Below the pieces are notes generated by a model. That model had not been told where the DNA came from, made no database searches, and worked only from the letters and a program-made list of their open reading frames with translations. A program made the translations under genes and the position numbers. Below are positions 50,033 to 61,997 of a stretch of DNA of 64,000 nt, one piece after another. The DNA is taken from assembly GCA_037074765.1 (NCBI GenBank), contig JBAMDO010000269.1:1-64000 (forward strand). Direction: 5' to 3'. Each line of letters opens with the position of its first letter. Position 1 is the first letter of the stretch. This stretch comes from Mansonella perstans. Lineage: Eukaryota; Nematoda; Chromadorea; Rhabditida; Onchocercidae.

Positions 50033-50840
50033 TCAGATGGGCATTGGGGTAGCGTTCACTTGTACCATCCATGGCCCATTTAATTCGTCATCAAAAACTT
50101 GTCTGCATTCCTTGCCAGTTTTTCGCAATGCTTCAAGTATCGTTTCAGCAGGTAGTGTTGTTGTAACAATCACGCGCTGGGCCCTTACACTGAGACATAT
50201 ATCCGATTCCTTAACTACAATGAAAACAAGAAAATTAAAAACTTGAACAAAGAATGTAGTTCCAGAAAAAACTTTTTAGAATAAAATGCGATCAGTGGAT
50301 TGCATTCGCAATTTCGATGATTGATTCGTTCAAAAACCAGCTAGTCATTAAGGTATTTCAGGCAAGCAGGAAAAGAGAGACGAATACAACCTCTAATTTA
50401 AACTTCTTCAAAGCACGAAAAAGTTACATTAGCAAAAAATGGCAAACCTCCGATCTTCGATAATACTCTTTTTGCTGCACTTGCGCATCCGCCGCAGTTC
50501 ATTTTTAATTCAAACGTATATACCTAAAATTCAGATTATTCTTAACAAGTTGATCTGATTAATTACTTTAACATCAATAATGCCATTCTTGCCAAGTGCC
50601 GAATTATTCTTACTTAATAGTAGAATGGAATATCTGTAATAAAACACAATTCAAAAACCCAGATTTCTTAATGGATGTCAGCAGTTGCTTCATACAAGGC
50701 AAACTTGTGCACAATGGCATCACTCAACTGTTTATGTTAAATCAAATAATAAATGTTTCGGAATTTTGAATCTAATTTATCCGATAAAATGTACACTTTA
50801 AGCATTCAATAAAATAACAATGAAATCTCACTTTCGACAT
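50033..50840 (-). CDS. cuc-1: ATX1/Atox1-type cytosolic copper chaperone (3 exons, 88 aa)
   Basis: Small HMA-domain protein that carries Cu(I) from the cytosol to copper-transporting P-type ATPases in the secretory pathway (C. elegans CUC-1, human ATOX1). On the minus strand the exons are 50840-50832, 50523-50448 and 50214-50033, giving 267 bases. The first coding exon is only nine bases (Met-Ser-Lys) and ends at a good GTGAGA donor. The second carries VYTFELKMNCGGCASAAKRV, with the MxCxxC metal site at residues 11-16. The third holds VRAQRVIVTTTLPAETILEA and the loop KTGK (corresponding to the conserved Lys-Thr-Gly-Lys of Atox1). The last residues after the fold (FDDELNGPWMVQVNATPMPI) make it about 20 residues longer than the 68-aa human protein. 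It is convergent with UTP25 and divergent from the CDK2AP1-like gene. Confidence 0.9.
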
Positions 50841-51819
50841 TTTGTAGTATTTTCAAATCGAAATTTCACGAGCACTGAGCTAACACTGAAAAAAAAAGAA
50901 TTACAATGAAAATGATTCAATATAAAAATTTCCGCACAATTAATGATCCTGACTAGATTGTTTCGTTAAATAACTGAATAGCTTCAACTGATCAAAATGA
51001 AAATTCTGCAGCAAACAAATCTCTCAAATAAAATTTGAAATAATCTTACAAGAAAAAAAATTTAAAAGCTAAAATGATAAAAAATGGTTTTACTCCTAAA
51101 AAGGTAATGACGAGTAAAATTTCAGCAGGTGGAGTTGGCTTTATAACTGTTTCAATGAAAGAAGTGAAGGGGGACACCATCACTGAGGAAAAGAGACCTT
51201 GGTGATTGAAATCTGATAAATAAAATTCAATCAAGTTCAAAGGTCAAATGGTGTTCGATAAGTACTGTCTAAGTGAAATATAGTTGGATATTGATGAATA
51301 CATATTCCTTATAAGGAGATCGAAAGGTCGAGTCAAAGGTCAAAGTCAAAGAAATTTTAGGTATAAGAAAAACCACAGTAGCCTAGATTTACTTTTTAAG
51401 ACCCTTTAAAACTAATAGAACAACTTATTTTACATTCAAATAAATGGAGGCAATGTCATGGAATGGATGAGACACATTATGCAATTTTTAATTACCCATA
51501 GCTTTAATACAATCATTTCAGTGAATATTCTATACTGTACTTGCATTTCTCTTCGTAGCATGCAATGATCGTACAACTATTTCCATCTATATTTCAGGTT
51601 ATTTACTGTAGCTGTGCTTTTCCGGTATGATTTTCAAATTTTATTTTCATAGGAATAGTTGGAAATTTTTAAAATTATTGAAATTTGATGAATTATTAAT
51701 GCTTTAAAAATGAATTTAAATTTTTAAATTAAAATTTGATAATATTTTACAGATAGTAATATTTTTCAGGCACTGCTACTTTAATCGTTGTAAATTATTG
51801 AACGATCTGATAAATTGTT
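50841..51819. promoter_or_regulatory. divergent promoter region between the copper chaperone and the CDK2AP1-DPH7 pair
   Basis: About 980 bases separate two divergent coding starts, so both promoters must lie here. It contains AAAGGTCA at 51239-51246 and 51335-51342, AAAGGTCG at 51323-51330 and AAGTCA at 51343-51348. These resemble nuclear-receptor half-sites. A 64-codon minus-strand frame (51046-51240) has no recognisable content. Confidence 0.45.
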
Positions 51820-52398
51820 ATGTCTGGTGAAAATAGTGGACATACTATCCAGCAGCTAACCTCTAATCAATCATCAACCACCGCAACACTTCCACAATAT
51901 TCGGTTCCTGCTACCCAAGTATCAGGGGCATCAAAATACACCCAATTATTGAGTGTTTGTTACTTTCCATCATATCTCAAATTATTTTCCGAATAGTCAA
52001 ATTCACAATTTCAATTATTTGTTTCTTAACAAATTGCTTGGGTTTTGCTTGAGTACCTGATTAATTCATTATCGCTTAAAATAAATTAATTTGCTTATCC
52101 TATCTTCCTTCCTTCTGTGACTTGTCTTTAAGTAGCTAAAATATACTAATAAAATTATATTTAGCCGTTTTCATTTATTAGTAGCATTTTTGTTTACGTA
52201 TTGAATTGAATAAAGGTCTGGGATTCCGTATAATTTTAAATTATTTTTCAGGTGATTGAAGAACTAGGAAAGGATATTCGACCATCGTATACAAACAATA
52301 AAATTTGCTCGGAACGTTTGAAGCGAAATATTATCCGTACTCGGATCCTTGTACGAGAATGTCTAATAGAGACTGATCGGTGCACTCGACAACAGTAA
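51820..52398 (+). CDS. CDK2AP1/2-like protein (DOC-1 family), 2 exons, 93 aa
   Basis: Homologue of cyclin-dependent-kinase-2-associated protein (CDK2AP1/DOC-1), in vertebrates a small subunit of the NuRD chromatin-remodelling complex. Exons 51820-51954 and 52252-52398 join in phase 0. The N-terminal 35 residues are Ser/Thr/Gln-rich. The conserved part begins KYTQLLSVIEELGKDIRPSY and continues through ERLKRNIIRTRILVRECLIE, the helical dimer region typical of the family, ending near the stop. Length fits the family (115 aa in human). It is the first gene of a very close same-strand pair with DPH7. Confidence 0.9.
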
Positions 52399-52468
52399 TT
52401 TGTTGCAAATACTGATTTTTTCAAACTAAACCATTAGATTTTGGAAATCCGGCTTAAAAAATTCGAAT
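52399..52468 (+). other. 70-base intercistronic spacer, candidate trans-splice site
   Basis: Only 70 bases separate the stop of the CDK2AP1-like frame from the ATG of DPH7. There is a T-run followed by an AAACTAAACCATTAG sequence ending at 52438, a plausible 3' splice site 30 bases before the DPH7 ATG. No AATAAA is present in the spacer. The arrangement is that of a nematode operon; processing by spliced leader is inferred. Confidence 0.55.
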
Positions 52469-54205
52469 ATGCAGCCCCACTCACTCGTCCTGCTAGAAAA
52501 ACCCGCTGCTTTGGAATTCACAGAGAAAAAATCACTGAATTGTATCGTTGGAACTTATGAGCTACATGATAACAATGCTTATTCTGGTAGCATATATAAA
52601 TTGCACGGAAAAAAGGTGGATAAGCGAATCATTTTACCTGGAGGTGTTTTCCGTTTTGCTATAAAATCTGATGGACACATTATTTCTTCTTTAACAACCG
52701 GATCAATTGGTGTGGTTGATAATGATTTGGATGCTATACATGTGTTGCCAGTGACCAAAAACGGATTCCTGCTTTCGATTGCAGTTTCCGGAAATGCTGC
52801 ACTTTGCTCCGATGTTTATGGAACAGTGCATGTTATCAATTTAGAAACCGGTATTTTTTGCACTAAGGCTCAAATTTTGATGTTGTAAGAGTTGAAATAG
52901 TATTTTTTTAATTTAAATCTTTTATCATTGAGCATCTGTGCTTATGTGCTTATCAGCGTAAATTATTTCTCAAAGAATAGAAATATCTTTGTTAAAATAT
53001 TTAGAAGTATCGCAACAATTGATTTCATCTTCATATGGAGCAATAACCATTTAGTAATAATGGCGTAGTAATAGTGATGGCATAATATATAATATTTTAA
53101 TGTAATATGTCCAATTTAAAGTATTAATAGCACGGACGAAATAGCGTTCAATTCTACAGGGCTGATTTTTTTAGGAAGATATATATTCTATGAATAGTAA
53201 ATTAACAGAAAATAGAATGCTATGAAAATCAATTAGTCGGATTGCTATAACTAATTGAAGCAGTATAGAATACCGTTCCCGGTTTCCGTTATAGTATCTG
53301 TTTATTTGCGCAACACCTCCCGTATTTTATTTAAGCTTCTTCTTTATCCTCCATTTCCAGGAAACATTTCTTCTTCCTTTCTTGGACATACTTCGCCATA
53401 TACCGATGAACCATGTGAGGTTTGGACAACGATATGGCTTGACAACAATTGCATCCTGTCAGGTGGCGAAGATAGTTTACTAAAACTATGGGATTTGCGA
53501 TTAAATACAAAAAACCCGGTTAATGTTAACAAGTCACATCAATGCGGTGTCATTTCTCTTCATGCAGAAAATTCGGAATACATTATCAGTGGTTCTTATG
53601 ATGATTACCTACGCCGTATCGATCTCAGAAATTTCGTTCAATACGTTTATGATAAAAAAGTCTATTTTTTACATTACTTTGTTTCCAACATTTTTAAATA
53701 TAGTGCGGATTTACAAATTTGATCTAGAGATACATGAAAGACTCATTCTTATGGCTGGTTGGAGAATAGTATTTTTATTCTAGAATTTCGTGTGATTCAC
53801 AAATTGAACAAGATGTTACCTAAGGAGAATGTAAACCTCGAGTTATAAATTGTTGAACATTTTTAAATTTTAAAATTTGTTTCAATCATGTTGCAGATCT
53901 CAGCGGAAAATATTTACAAATGAAAAACTGAAATTAATAGAACAGAATTAACGGATAAAAAATACTGTTTTATTTTTCAGATGAATGGTAGTGCATGGAG
54001 CATACGTATTGCTGATGAGAATTCCTATATTGTGTCTTGTATGTACGGTGGTTGGAAAATGATCAACAAGAAGAATTTCGATGTTTTTCATGAAAACAAT
54101 AAACTGGGCGAAAAACTTTTATATGATGCGGATTTCTCACCGCAAGCTTCCATCATTGCTTCTTGCACTTTCAACAATTATACCGTAAATTTTGAAACGA
54201 AATGA
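52469..54205 (+). CDS. dph-7: DPH7, diphthine methyl ester hydrolase, WD40 protein (3 exons, about 301 aa)
   Basis: WD-repeat enzyme of diphthamide synthesis (yeast Rrt2/Dph7, human WDR85/DPH7) that removes a methyl group from the diphthine methyl ester on elongation factor 2 before the final amidation. Exons: 52469-52850, 53361-53659, 53981-54205. The blades run from VINLETG (end of exon 1) through VWTTIWLDNNCILSGGEDSL and LKLWDLR, then the family signature HQCGVISLHAENSEYIISGS with SYDDYLRRIDLR, then NGSAWSIR..VSCMYGGWKM and LYDADFSPQASIIASCTF. The end of exon 2 is ambiguous: donors after 53659 or 53644 both keep frame. At 301 residues it is shorter than human DPH7 (452). It probably shares a polycistronic transcript with the preceding gene. 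Confidence 0.85.
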
Positions 54206-54995
54206 ATTGTTAGTTACTGTAAAAGCATTAGGTTTATTTTTGTGTCAAAGTTCTCTTATAGTTCGGGTGACATATAATCGAGTGACTTATAATTATAAAT
54301 TGTATAGAATTTCATTTCATTGTAATCTTGTTTGATTTATGAAAATTTAACCTTTCTTGAAAGAAATTGATGATGAAATTCTTTTCGTGCTTGATACAGA
54401 TGTAATGAATGTGTTAAAGGTTTATTGATGACGATGACAGATTTCTTATCCTGAGATTATCAGCGAATATAGAGAATACATTGTAGTTGAGTTTCATGTT
54501 GTTGTAACAAGGAAATTCTATATGTTGCATAGTTGAATTGGAGCTCAGGATAAGGACAAGTAACTTGTAGAACATCGAGAAAGTCTCAATCCTCCGAGAG
54601 ACAATGGACTTTATATAATGGATGTAGTTTATAGTAACGTAATACATTACATACAAGATTAATTCTCAGGCAAAAAAATTTACATGTGAATTACTTAACT
54701 AAATACCATTAAATTCAAGATTAGAACATTTCCACATGAACTGAATATAGAAATAACTCGTCACTAGAGTAAATGACTCATCAGTTGAGGTACAGAAAAT
54801 CATTTATCCCTTGTGTGATGAATCCTTTATCTGGGAATATTCTAAATAACCGTTGTGTTTACCCTAGAACATACCATAAATTCCTATGGTATTTGCTTAC
54901 ATGTATAAAATCGCGATCATATCAGATTTTCATTTTCAGCATTTCATTTCGCACATTTTTTGAGAAAACTTCTAAATTTAGGTATTCGACAAAAA
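54206..54995. other. 0.8 kb spacer between convergent genes
   Basis: Contains the 3' UTRs of DPH7 (+) and RGP1 (-). No gene was seen. Confidence 0.6.
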
Positions 54996-57872
54996 TTAAA
55001 CAATAATTGAAGCAGGAGCTGCTGGACCTGGTAGTGTAAGAGCTGCATTATGTGGACTGCATGGGAAAACCTGAAATTCAGTCGTATATGAAAATTCACT
55101 GTATTCAGTGGTAATCTGATGAAATTGAAAATGAAATTTGATGCTTTAAAACAACACTAACTTTGATATCCAAATCCCATGTTACAGTTTCTATATTGAG
55201 ATTTTCTGGTGCTTGCCAAAGACCTTCTTCCACTTCTTCATTAAAATCATTACTTGTTACGAATTCGAAGTGCAGCCGCCATTTTAAATGCACTAAAGTA
55301 TATCGAAGTGTGCAATAAGCTATGGAGAAAAACAGTAAAAGAGAAATAAAAAATTTCGTAAACTTGAAAGCTTTCTACCTTCATCATAACTAACGCGTAA
55401 ACACATATATTTTAATGAAAAGAGCCAAAATATAGGTAAAGAGATATTTCCACTAATTCTCAGTTCACTTCACAACGTTAATTTCACCAGTTACAGCAGA
55501 CAATTTACGAATTGTTTTATTGTTGTCAAATAGCAAATGACAGATAAATTTCTAAACAAAACTTCCGAATTTAAAATTCCAATTATTCCTTCAAAACTTA
55601 CCCGTATCGGTATAAAAAGTAGGTGTTGCAGAGAGTGGTATATGCAGTCGTATTGTTGCTTCGGTCCAATATGCACAAACAATATGTTCGGTCATATGGG
55701 TGGTTACAAATGTATGTGAGCACCACTCTTCGTTTACCAAGTTTTCAACTGATTGTAAACTGACAGCAAACTGAAATTAACTCGAACAAATGACATCCTG
55801 AGATGTACAAGTAAACAATATGTCAGAGTTGTCAGTTAAGATTGAATGCATCAATTTCCTCTACACTTGTGAGAATTGCTTTCTCAAACAAACAAAGAAA
55901 TACTTGGGACATGTATGGATCAGGAAAGTAATGAGATGGTATCCTTGCCTACTTCAAATCTCACTGATTGTCTCACGACAACATACTTTCCACCCTTTCA
56001 TTTATAATCAGTGAACCGTGTGCATGATCATATTCCTCAATTATACTCTCCAGAGCAACATCAAATTCAAAAAACTCACTTTGGAAGTTTATTAACAGTT
56101 AGAAAAGGTAATTATATAAAAATACTCTTCTCGATTGTTAATAAAAAGTAATACTACAAACCTGAAGACATCGTATGGCACAGTTATCAAAATTGAACCT
56201 TCCAATAACATCTTCTCCTAATTTATAGGCTTTTTTATTTAATGAGAAACTGGCAACTCGACCAGATGCATTTGTTATACTGTAACTATAAGCTCCATGA
56301 GGAGCTGTTAAACATTCGGTCGCTTCCATGGCCAAATCAACAATCGACGGCCTGCAAGAGTGAATTATTTGAAAATCAACTGCAAGCATTAAACTAATAA
56401 AAATCAATTTAATAAATTAACAAATTACTTGTAATTAGCCATGCAATGATTTTTAACGAAAAAGTTTCAAGCATGAAAACTTACTAAGCCCGAAAGTTAG
56501 GCAGATAATCTATCTCATAACTGGAAAAACTACATATATTATTCAACTCTGATTTAATTTAACGAAGTAGTTACCCAACACTATCATTGCTAATAAAAGG
56601 ATTCTTAAGTATCGGTGAAGATGGCAACGTCAATCCAAGATCAGATTGTATGATTCGCAATGGAACATGTATCAGTTTGATCGGTGATTTAACGTGTTGT
56701 ACACCAAGCGTCAATTTATAGACGTAACGCACAAGATGTCCTCTGAAAACACGTAGACATTCGTATGATACAGAAAATTTGCAAAAATACTCCCAAAACA
56801 TATACGTAATTCTTAAAAAAAACAACACAGCATGCGTCCTGAAAAATACTCTTCGGAAAAAACTACGAGAAGTTTATATGAATAAAATAAAAACAAACTT
56901 GAATGATGGCGGTATGGAATCCAATGGTAACTGTTGTGTACATTCAAAACTACGACTTTCGCCAGCTTTTAGCACCAATTCACAAAATAAAATAACCGGT
57001 CGGCAAGAAAAAACGGTAAAAGCGGAGCGTGACATTGCAGTTGTCTCAATCGCTTTCGATTTTTCGTTTGTTGAACTTTTTCTTGATGAAGGAACATCGG
57101 CCTTATTACCCCGCACAATTCGTTCGCACTGTACATGAACACTTCCCCATGCCAAGGATTCCTCATCATTACCAATATTTTGCACTAATACCTAGAATAG
57201 GAACGACTGGTATTCACTAAAGGTTACATTAGTGCTTTAGTATGATATACCGTGGACAAAAGAAGACAGCTTACAGATTCGTAATGGATTTTAAGAATCT
57301 TTATAAGAAAAAAATCCAGAAAATCGGGAAGAGTTTTAGAAAAACAGCTTACCTAGAAAAAAATTGTAGCTTAAAAATTGATAATAACATATATTACGTA
57401 TGCAGTATTGATCTGTCAAGTTAGTTAAATAATAGAAGAAAAAGCTTTTGTTTTACATGGATATTGGCTCATTAGCCTGAGAGAGACAGAACTTAAAATG
57501 AATGGATACTATCATAATTTCAATTTAAATTTTATTTTTTAAGCCAAAAATAAACAGTGTCGAATAGATAACAATGATTTAGAAGCTCTTGGGAGAATAA
57601 CTGTGATAATGAATTGAACAGTACAGTAAGTGAAGTTGAAAAACTAGGAAATTTATGTGTTATCATAGATCTAACATCAGCTTTCGATTCGCCATATCTA
57701 TACTAATAATAAAATCACATATTATAAATAGCATAAAAATAGTACTGAATTGGAAAAGTTAATTTTTTGTAGTCAGTAAAGAAAATAAAAAAGAAACTTT
57801 GCACTGTATAGCTTCCCCAGCAAGATATACTGCAGATTCACGATCTAATTTTGCTACTATTTCAATCGGCAT
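54996..57872 (-). CDS. rgp-1: RGP1, RAB6A-GEF complex partner protein 2 (7 exons, about 375 aa)
   Basis: Arrestin-like subunit that, with Ric1, forms the guanine-nucleotide exchange factor for Rab6/Ypt6 at the trans-Golgi, promoting retrograde endosome-to-Golgi traffic. Minus-strand exons, 5' to 3': 57872-57798, 57191-56899, 56742-56575, 56351-56162, 55770-55602, 55319-55162, 55070-54996; all phases agree. The N-terminus MPIEIVAKLDRESAVYLAGE matches the family start. Then come EESLAWGSVHVQC, ILFCELVLKAGESRSFE, LVRYVYKLTLGVQHVKSPIK, GRVASFSLNKKAYKLGEDVI (the most conserved Rgp1 segment), LKWRLHFEFVTS, WDLDIKV, and a Ala-Pro-Gly-rich tail ending ASIIV. The length is close to human RGP1 (391). 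A TTGCAG at 57893-57888 lies 15 bases upstream of the ATG, a likely leader acceptor. Confidence 0.93.
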
Positions 57873-59269
57873 CGTTTCGTACAAATCCTGCAACAAAATG
57901 AGAACATCTTTGAACACATTTGCATAAAATATAAATCATAATTAAGAAATAAAAAAAGTGATTACAACATCAAATTTAGATTGAAATAAGAATTGAAATA
58001 ATAATAAATGAACCATTCTAATACCTTCCAGCTTAATTTATCTAACTCCAAGTCGAACTTGTCCAATATGAAAACATAATTATTTGAACTTAAACTTTTC
58101 ACTTGAACACAAATCAAACCTTTTGGATTCAAATATATATCCCGTAGAATTTGACCATCACACAATCAATCTAATTCTTTCGCATTGCTTTTTCTTCATC
58201 ATACTGCAAATACATCAACTATTACAATCGCAAACTGATATGCTTTTTAGAAATCTCTCTTTTTTTCAAGGAGTTATAAATCCCAGAATTTTTAAAAACT
58301 ATTTTATCCTGAATTTGGATGATTTTGGTAAACACAACATACCTCAACTATCAAAATAATTCGAAACAATCTTTTAATGCTGTCTTAATCCGAACTAATC
58401 TATTAGTTTTTTTTTTCTCTGGAAGAAAAGAAGACATAAGATAAAAAATTCCAATAAATTAAAGTATAAATTCGTAGAAAAACAGGCAAATTAAATTGTA
58501 GCAAATAATTAAGGGCAAATTTATCGGATCAATTCTATGATTTAAAAACAATTTAGCAAGAACATAATGTTGTGATAGTTCAGTAACAGTATCAAAACGA
58601 AGTATTACTTTTTAATTACATCACCGTGGAGCTTCACTGTAAGGATATCAATTTAAAAGAAACATATTTGAGAAGAGTTGTATAGAAAAAAAATTTGTCT
58701 GAAGCACGAATAACAATTAAACGAATCAAAAATAGTTATTACAACATTTCTTCGGCAAGCCGATGTTAACTTAAATTTAAATTGATGTAAGCAGATGTGC
58801 CAGCAACAAGAGATCATCAACCAGTTTTGGTGATAAAGCATAAGTAGAAGAATATTTTCAGTTACATTAAATATTTCACAAATTCTAATTACAACAGAAT
58901 GAAACAATATAAGCATATATATTAACTGACCCACAAAATCAGATAAACAATTTATATTTGAATTTCAACCCGAAATACTATTCGGATATATTATGAAGTA
59001 AATCTTTTAATTAAATTTAAATAGTCCTAAATTCATTTTAATATTACGTTCGATAATACATTAACAAATACGTTTAATAGTATGTTAATGTGAGAAATGA
59101 AAAGAAATGTTGTAGCATAATCGATAAATGCATTTATCGATTATCCTGGAAATGGATCAAATTTAACAGTATCTATTGCATACTTTTTATTGCATTGGAT
59201 GCAAAAAAAAAAAAAAAAAAATGCATAATAAAGCTAAAATTAGATAAATGACGAATCAACTAGAGATCA
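57873..59269. other. 1.4 kb intergenic region with a 28 bp perfect palindrome
   Basis: Lies between two minus-strand genes. No coding frame is recognised. It includes the palindrome at 59117-59144 and an A18 run at about 59203. Confidence 0.6.
59117..59144. repeat. 28 bp perfect palindrome
   Basis: ATAATCGATAAATG followed directly by its exact reverse complement, with no loop. It lies about 125 bases beyond the stop codon of the minus-strand gene, so it is probably within or next to that gene's 3' UTR. Confidence 0.9.
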
Positions 59270-61997
59270 TTAACGTAAAACACACGATTGACATGAACAT
59301 TCGGTTACTAAATGCCTAAAATATGCCATGAGTCGAACAGCATCTTCGTAAGCATCACCAGCTAAAAAATGATATAATTATTTAAATTACTCCAGTTTAC
59401 TATCCGAAATTATTCTTTCTTTAAAAAATTCAGAAAATTTCGTAATCTAATAAGTTTCATTGTTAAAGTGCACACGATAGACAAACGACAACAGAATAAC
59501 AGTGCCGAAAAATCTAACGTGAATATATCAAAACGTGATTTTAATTTACCACTCTTTGAATTCCAACGAATCAAAAACTTTTGAAGCATTATTGAAAATT
59601 TAATCTTGTGCTGAAAAAAATCCTGAAAAATTTAAAAAATGTTCTCTGAAGTTTTTGAAATCTTAAAAAAAGTACAAAAAAGTTAAAAAAACATACTTCC
59701 AGCTGATTCAGCAAACGTAGCTGACGGTGGCAAAGCATTCGTCGTTAGCAGAGAAGTGGACGACAACCGATTCGAGCCTATAGCACCCGTAGTTTCGGAG
59801 CGGGAAAGAGAGTTTGAACGTGAATCGACAGCTGGATTTACTTGTTTCGTCGATTGTATATTGTTATTCTGAGACACATTAGCCTGCTAAAATCTCAACA
59901 AATACACAGTAAAATATTAAATCAAGAGAATTCAGTTAGCTCCAGTGAGCATTACAATCGACGAATCTTGTTGACTCTTGCTAACTAATAAATTGATGAA
60001 CTAACTAGCTTAAAAAAATGTATATTTACCAGGCCATTTTGATGTATATCATTGTTTGCAACATGTTTCGTCACATTATTTGTAATTGCTGTAGAGTTCT
60101 GAGATGGTTTTTTTACAAGAGTTGCAACAATCTGTCTGAAAATTGCAAAATTAAAAGTTTAAAAACTTCTGTGAAATCCAAACAAACATCAAATTTTGCA
60201 CTGGCAAAAGATGGATAGGCAATTTAAGTGTGATATTCTATCAAAAAAAAGAACGATGATTTTACGAGATTTCACATATTTACTTGTTATTCGATGATTC
60301 AATAGGCTTTTGTTGTCGTGATGATAAACTCTCAAATGTAACATTTTTGTTACAAACAGCAATCGCCCTCCAACGACAATTATTTTGCTTCTGCTCAATT
60401 GCCTTATATCTTATTTGTACGCCAGTTTTAAATGCATTCCGTATATCCTGAAAACGATGTGTATAATCCTATTTAGTATGGTAATTTACTGAAAAATTTT
60501 CACAAGACCACACAGAAATTTATGTAACTGTTCGGAAAATTAATACTACTTCCTTCAAAAAAAACGCCATATATATTAAATGAAAAAAAATGGAAAAGTG
60601 ATTTACTTGTGTTTCCGGGCGAACAACACTTGCGGTAAAATAAACAGTATTACCATCATTTGTCTAAATAAAATTCATTAGATGAGTGTATTTTTCATAA
60701 ATAAAGTTTCTGGTTTTAAAAAAGTTTTAAATTTATGGCCAAATGTAATAGAGAACAAACTTTAAAAAACAAATGTTTGATGGAGCATTTCTTCTTTATG
60801 ATTTACAGATTTTTTTTTAAAAATTTTCCAAATGAATTTTTAATTTTTCATGATTCACTGAATAAGTAATTGATTATATTGGTAACTGATTACAAAAGAA
60901 TAACTCATACAGACGAAGTAAAAATAAGGTAAATAGATGTTAAATTTTATTTATCCAAAGATTTATTAAAACATACCGTAATAAAACCATATTGACCCTG
61001 ATGTTCATCTACTTTGAAAAATGTTCCAATACCTTCCGATATTACGGCTTTTGATTCAAATTTTACACTTTTTGCTAGAGCTTTGAATCGTACACCAAAA
61101 TTACAGTGAGGAGGTTCCTGTAAAAATATTAAGTGAAAAATAAGTCGACCTAATTTCAAAGCTCCAAAAAAAAAAGATAGAATAAGGACCCAAATATAAA
61201 ACAATGATTAAACAACGAATATTTAAATGGAGCATTTCTTCTTCATAATCATATGGATAGTATATCTTTTCAAAAATTAAAATGACAGGAGCAAATTGCA
61301 TAGAGAGTACAACTTGTCTGTTTTATCAATAACTAGAAAATATCACACATATATCATTGTTGATACTCCACAAGAAACATATGAAAAATTTATCTGATTT
61401 TGTAAATGGAAATAAAACAAAACTAAACAAAACAAATAATTATATCAAAGATTCAAATTTCATTTATAAACATTAATATTCGATAGATCATGATTGAACC
61501 ACGTATCATAATTTTGATTATCCAAAGAAATAATCATCAAAATTTTACTTCAAGTGATGCATGATTTACGTAGTGGTAAATATTACTGCAGTGCTATTAT
61601 TTTTTAGCGTTAGTAAAATTACAAAACAGAGAAATAAATAATTAATTATGAAAAGAAAATGGAAATCCTAAATAAAGCTGTGTTATAGGAAAATTCTAGA
61701 AATTGATACATTGAAAGTTTTATAGAAATTTAAAAGTAATTAAGATATCAACTTTAAATTATAAGAAGATGAAATTTATCACACAAAAAAAGAAAAAAAA
61801 ATCAATTCTTTTATGAAATAACTTACAGCTTCATATGATTTCGCTTTAAAAGTGACCCAATCTTGCAAATCATAACTATTTGCAAGCCATGAATCTTTAA
61901 ATGCAACAATTTTACCATCCAATCCACCTTTTGATAAATGAATGAATTCATCACCAACATATACAACACGCGCTCGACCCGTAAGCATATTACTCAT
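59270..61997 (-). CDS. unrecognised protein with two tandem cold-shock/OB-like units (7 exons, about 306 aa)
   Basis: I do not recognise this family. Minus-strand exons, 5' to 3': 61997-61827, 61117-60977, 60663-60607, 60447-60284, 60135-60030, 59886-59697, 59361-59270; every junction keeps frame and has GT/AG ends. The ATG is 14 bases after a TTTTTCCAG, a likely leader acceptor. Residues about 5-78 (GRARVVYVGDEFIHLSKGG...GKIVAF...WVTFKAKSY...GVRFKALAKSV) and about 86-152 (GIGTFFKVDEHQGQYGFITT...NTVYFTASVV...GVQIRYKAIEQ...RWRAIAVC) show the same order of strands and spacing, as in tandem beta-barrels; the second contains a cold-shock-like GQYGFIT. Residues about 165-275 are Ser/Asn/Thr-rich and probably disordered. 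The tail has an acidic helix and ends ECSCQSCVLR. A nucleic-acid-binding role is a guess from the fold. Confidence 0.78.

Noticed and set aside
51046..51240. 64-codon minus-strand frame in the divergent promoter
   Set aside because: Hydrophobic, unrecognised, and without start-site or splice support.
56485..56520. Possible extra small exon in RGP1 (YEIDYLPNFRA)
   Set aside because: Including it creates an in-frame stop at the next junction, while direct joining of 56575 to 56351 keeps the frame and fits the family.
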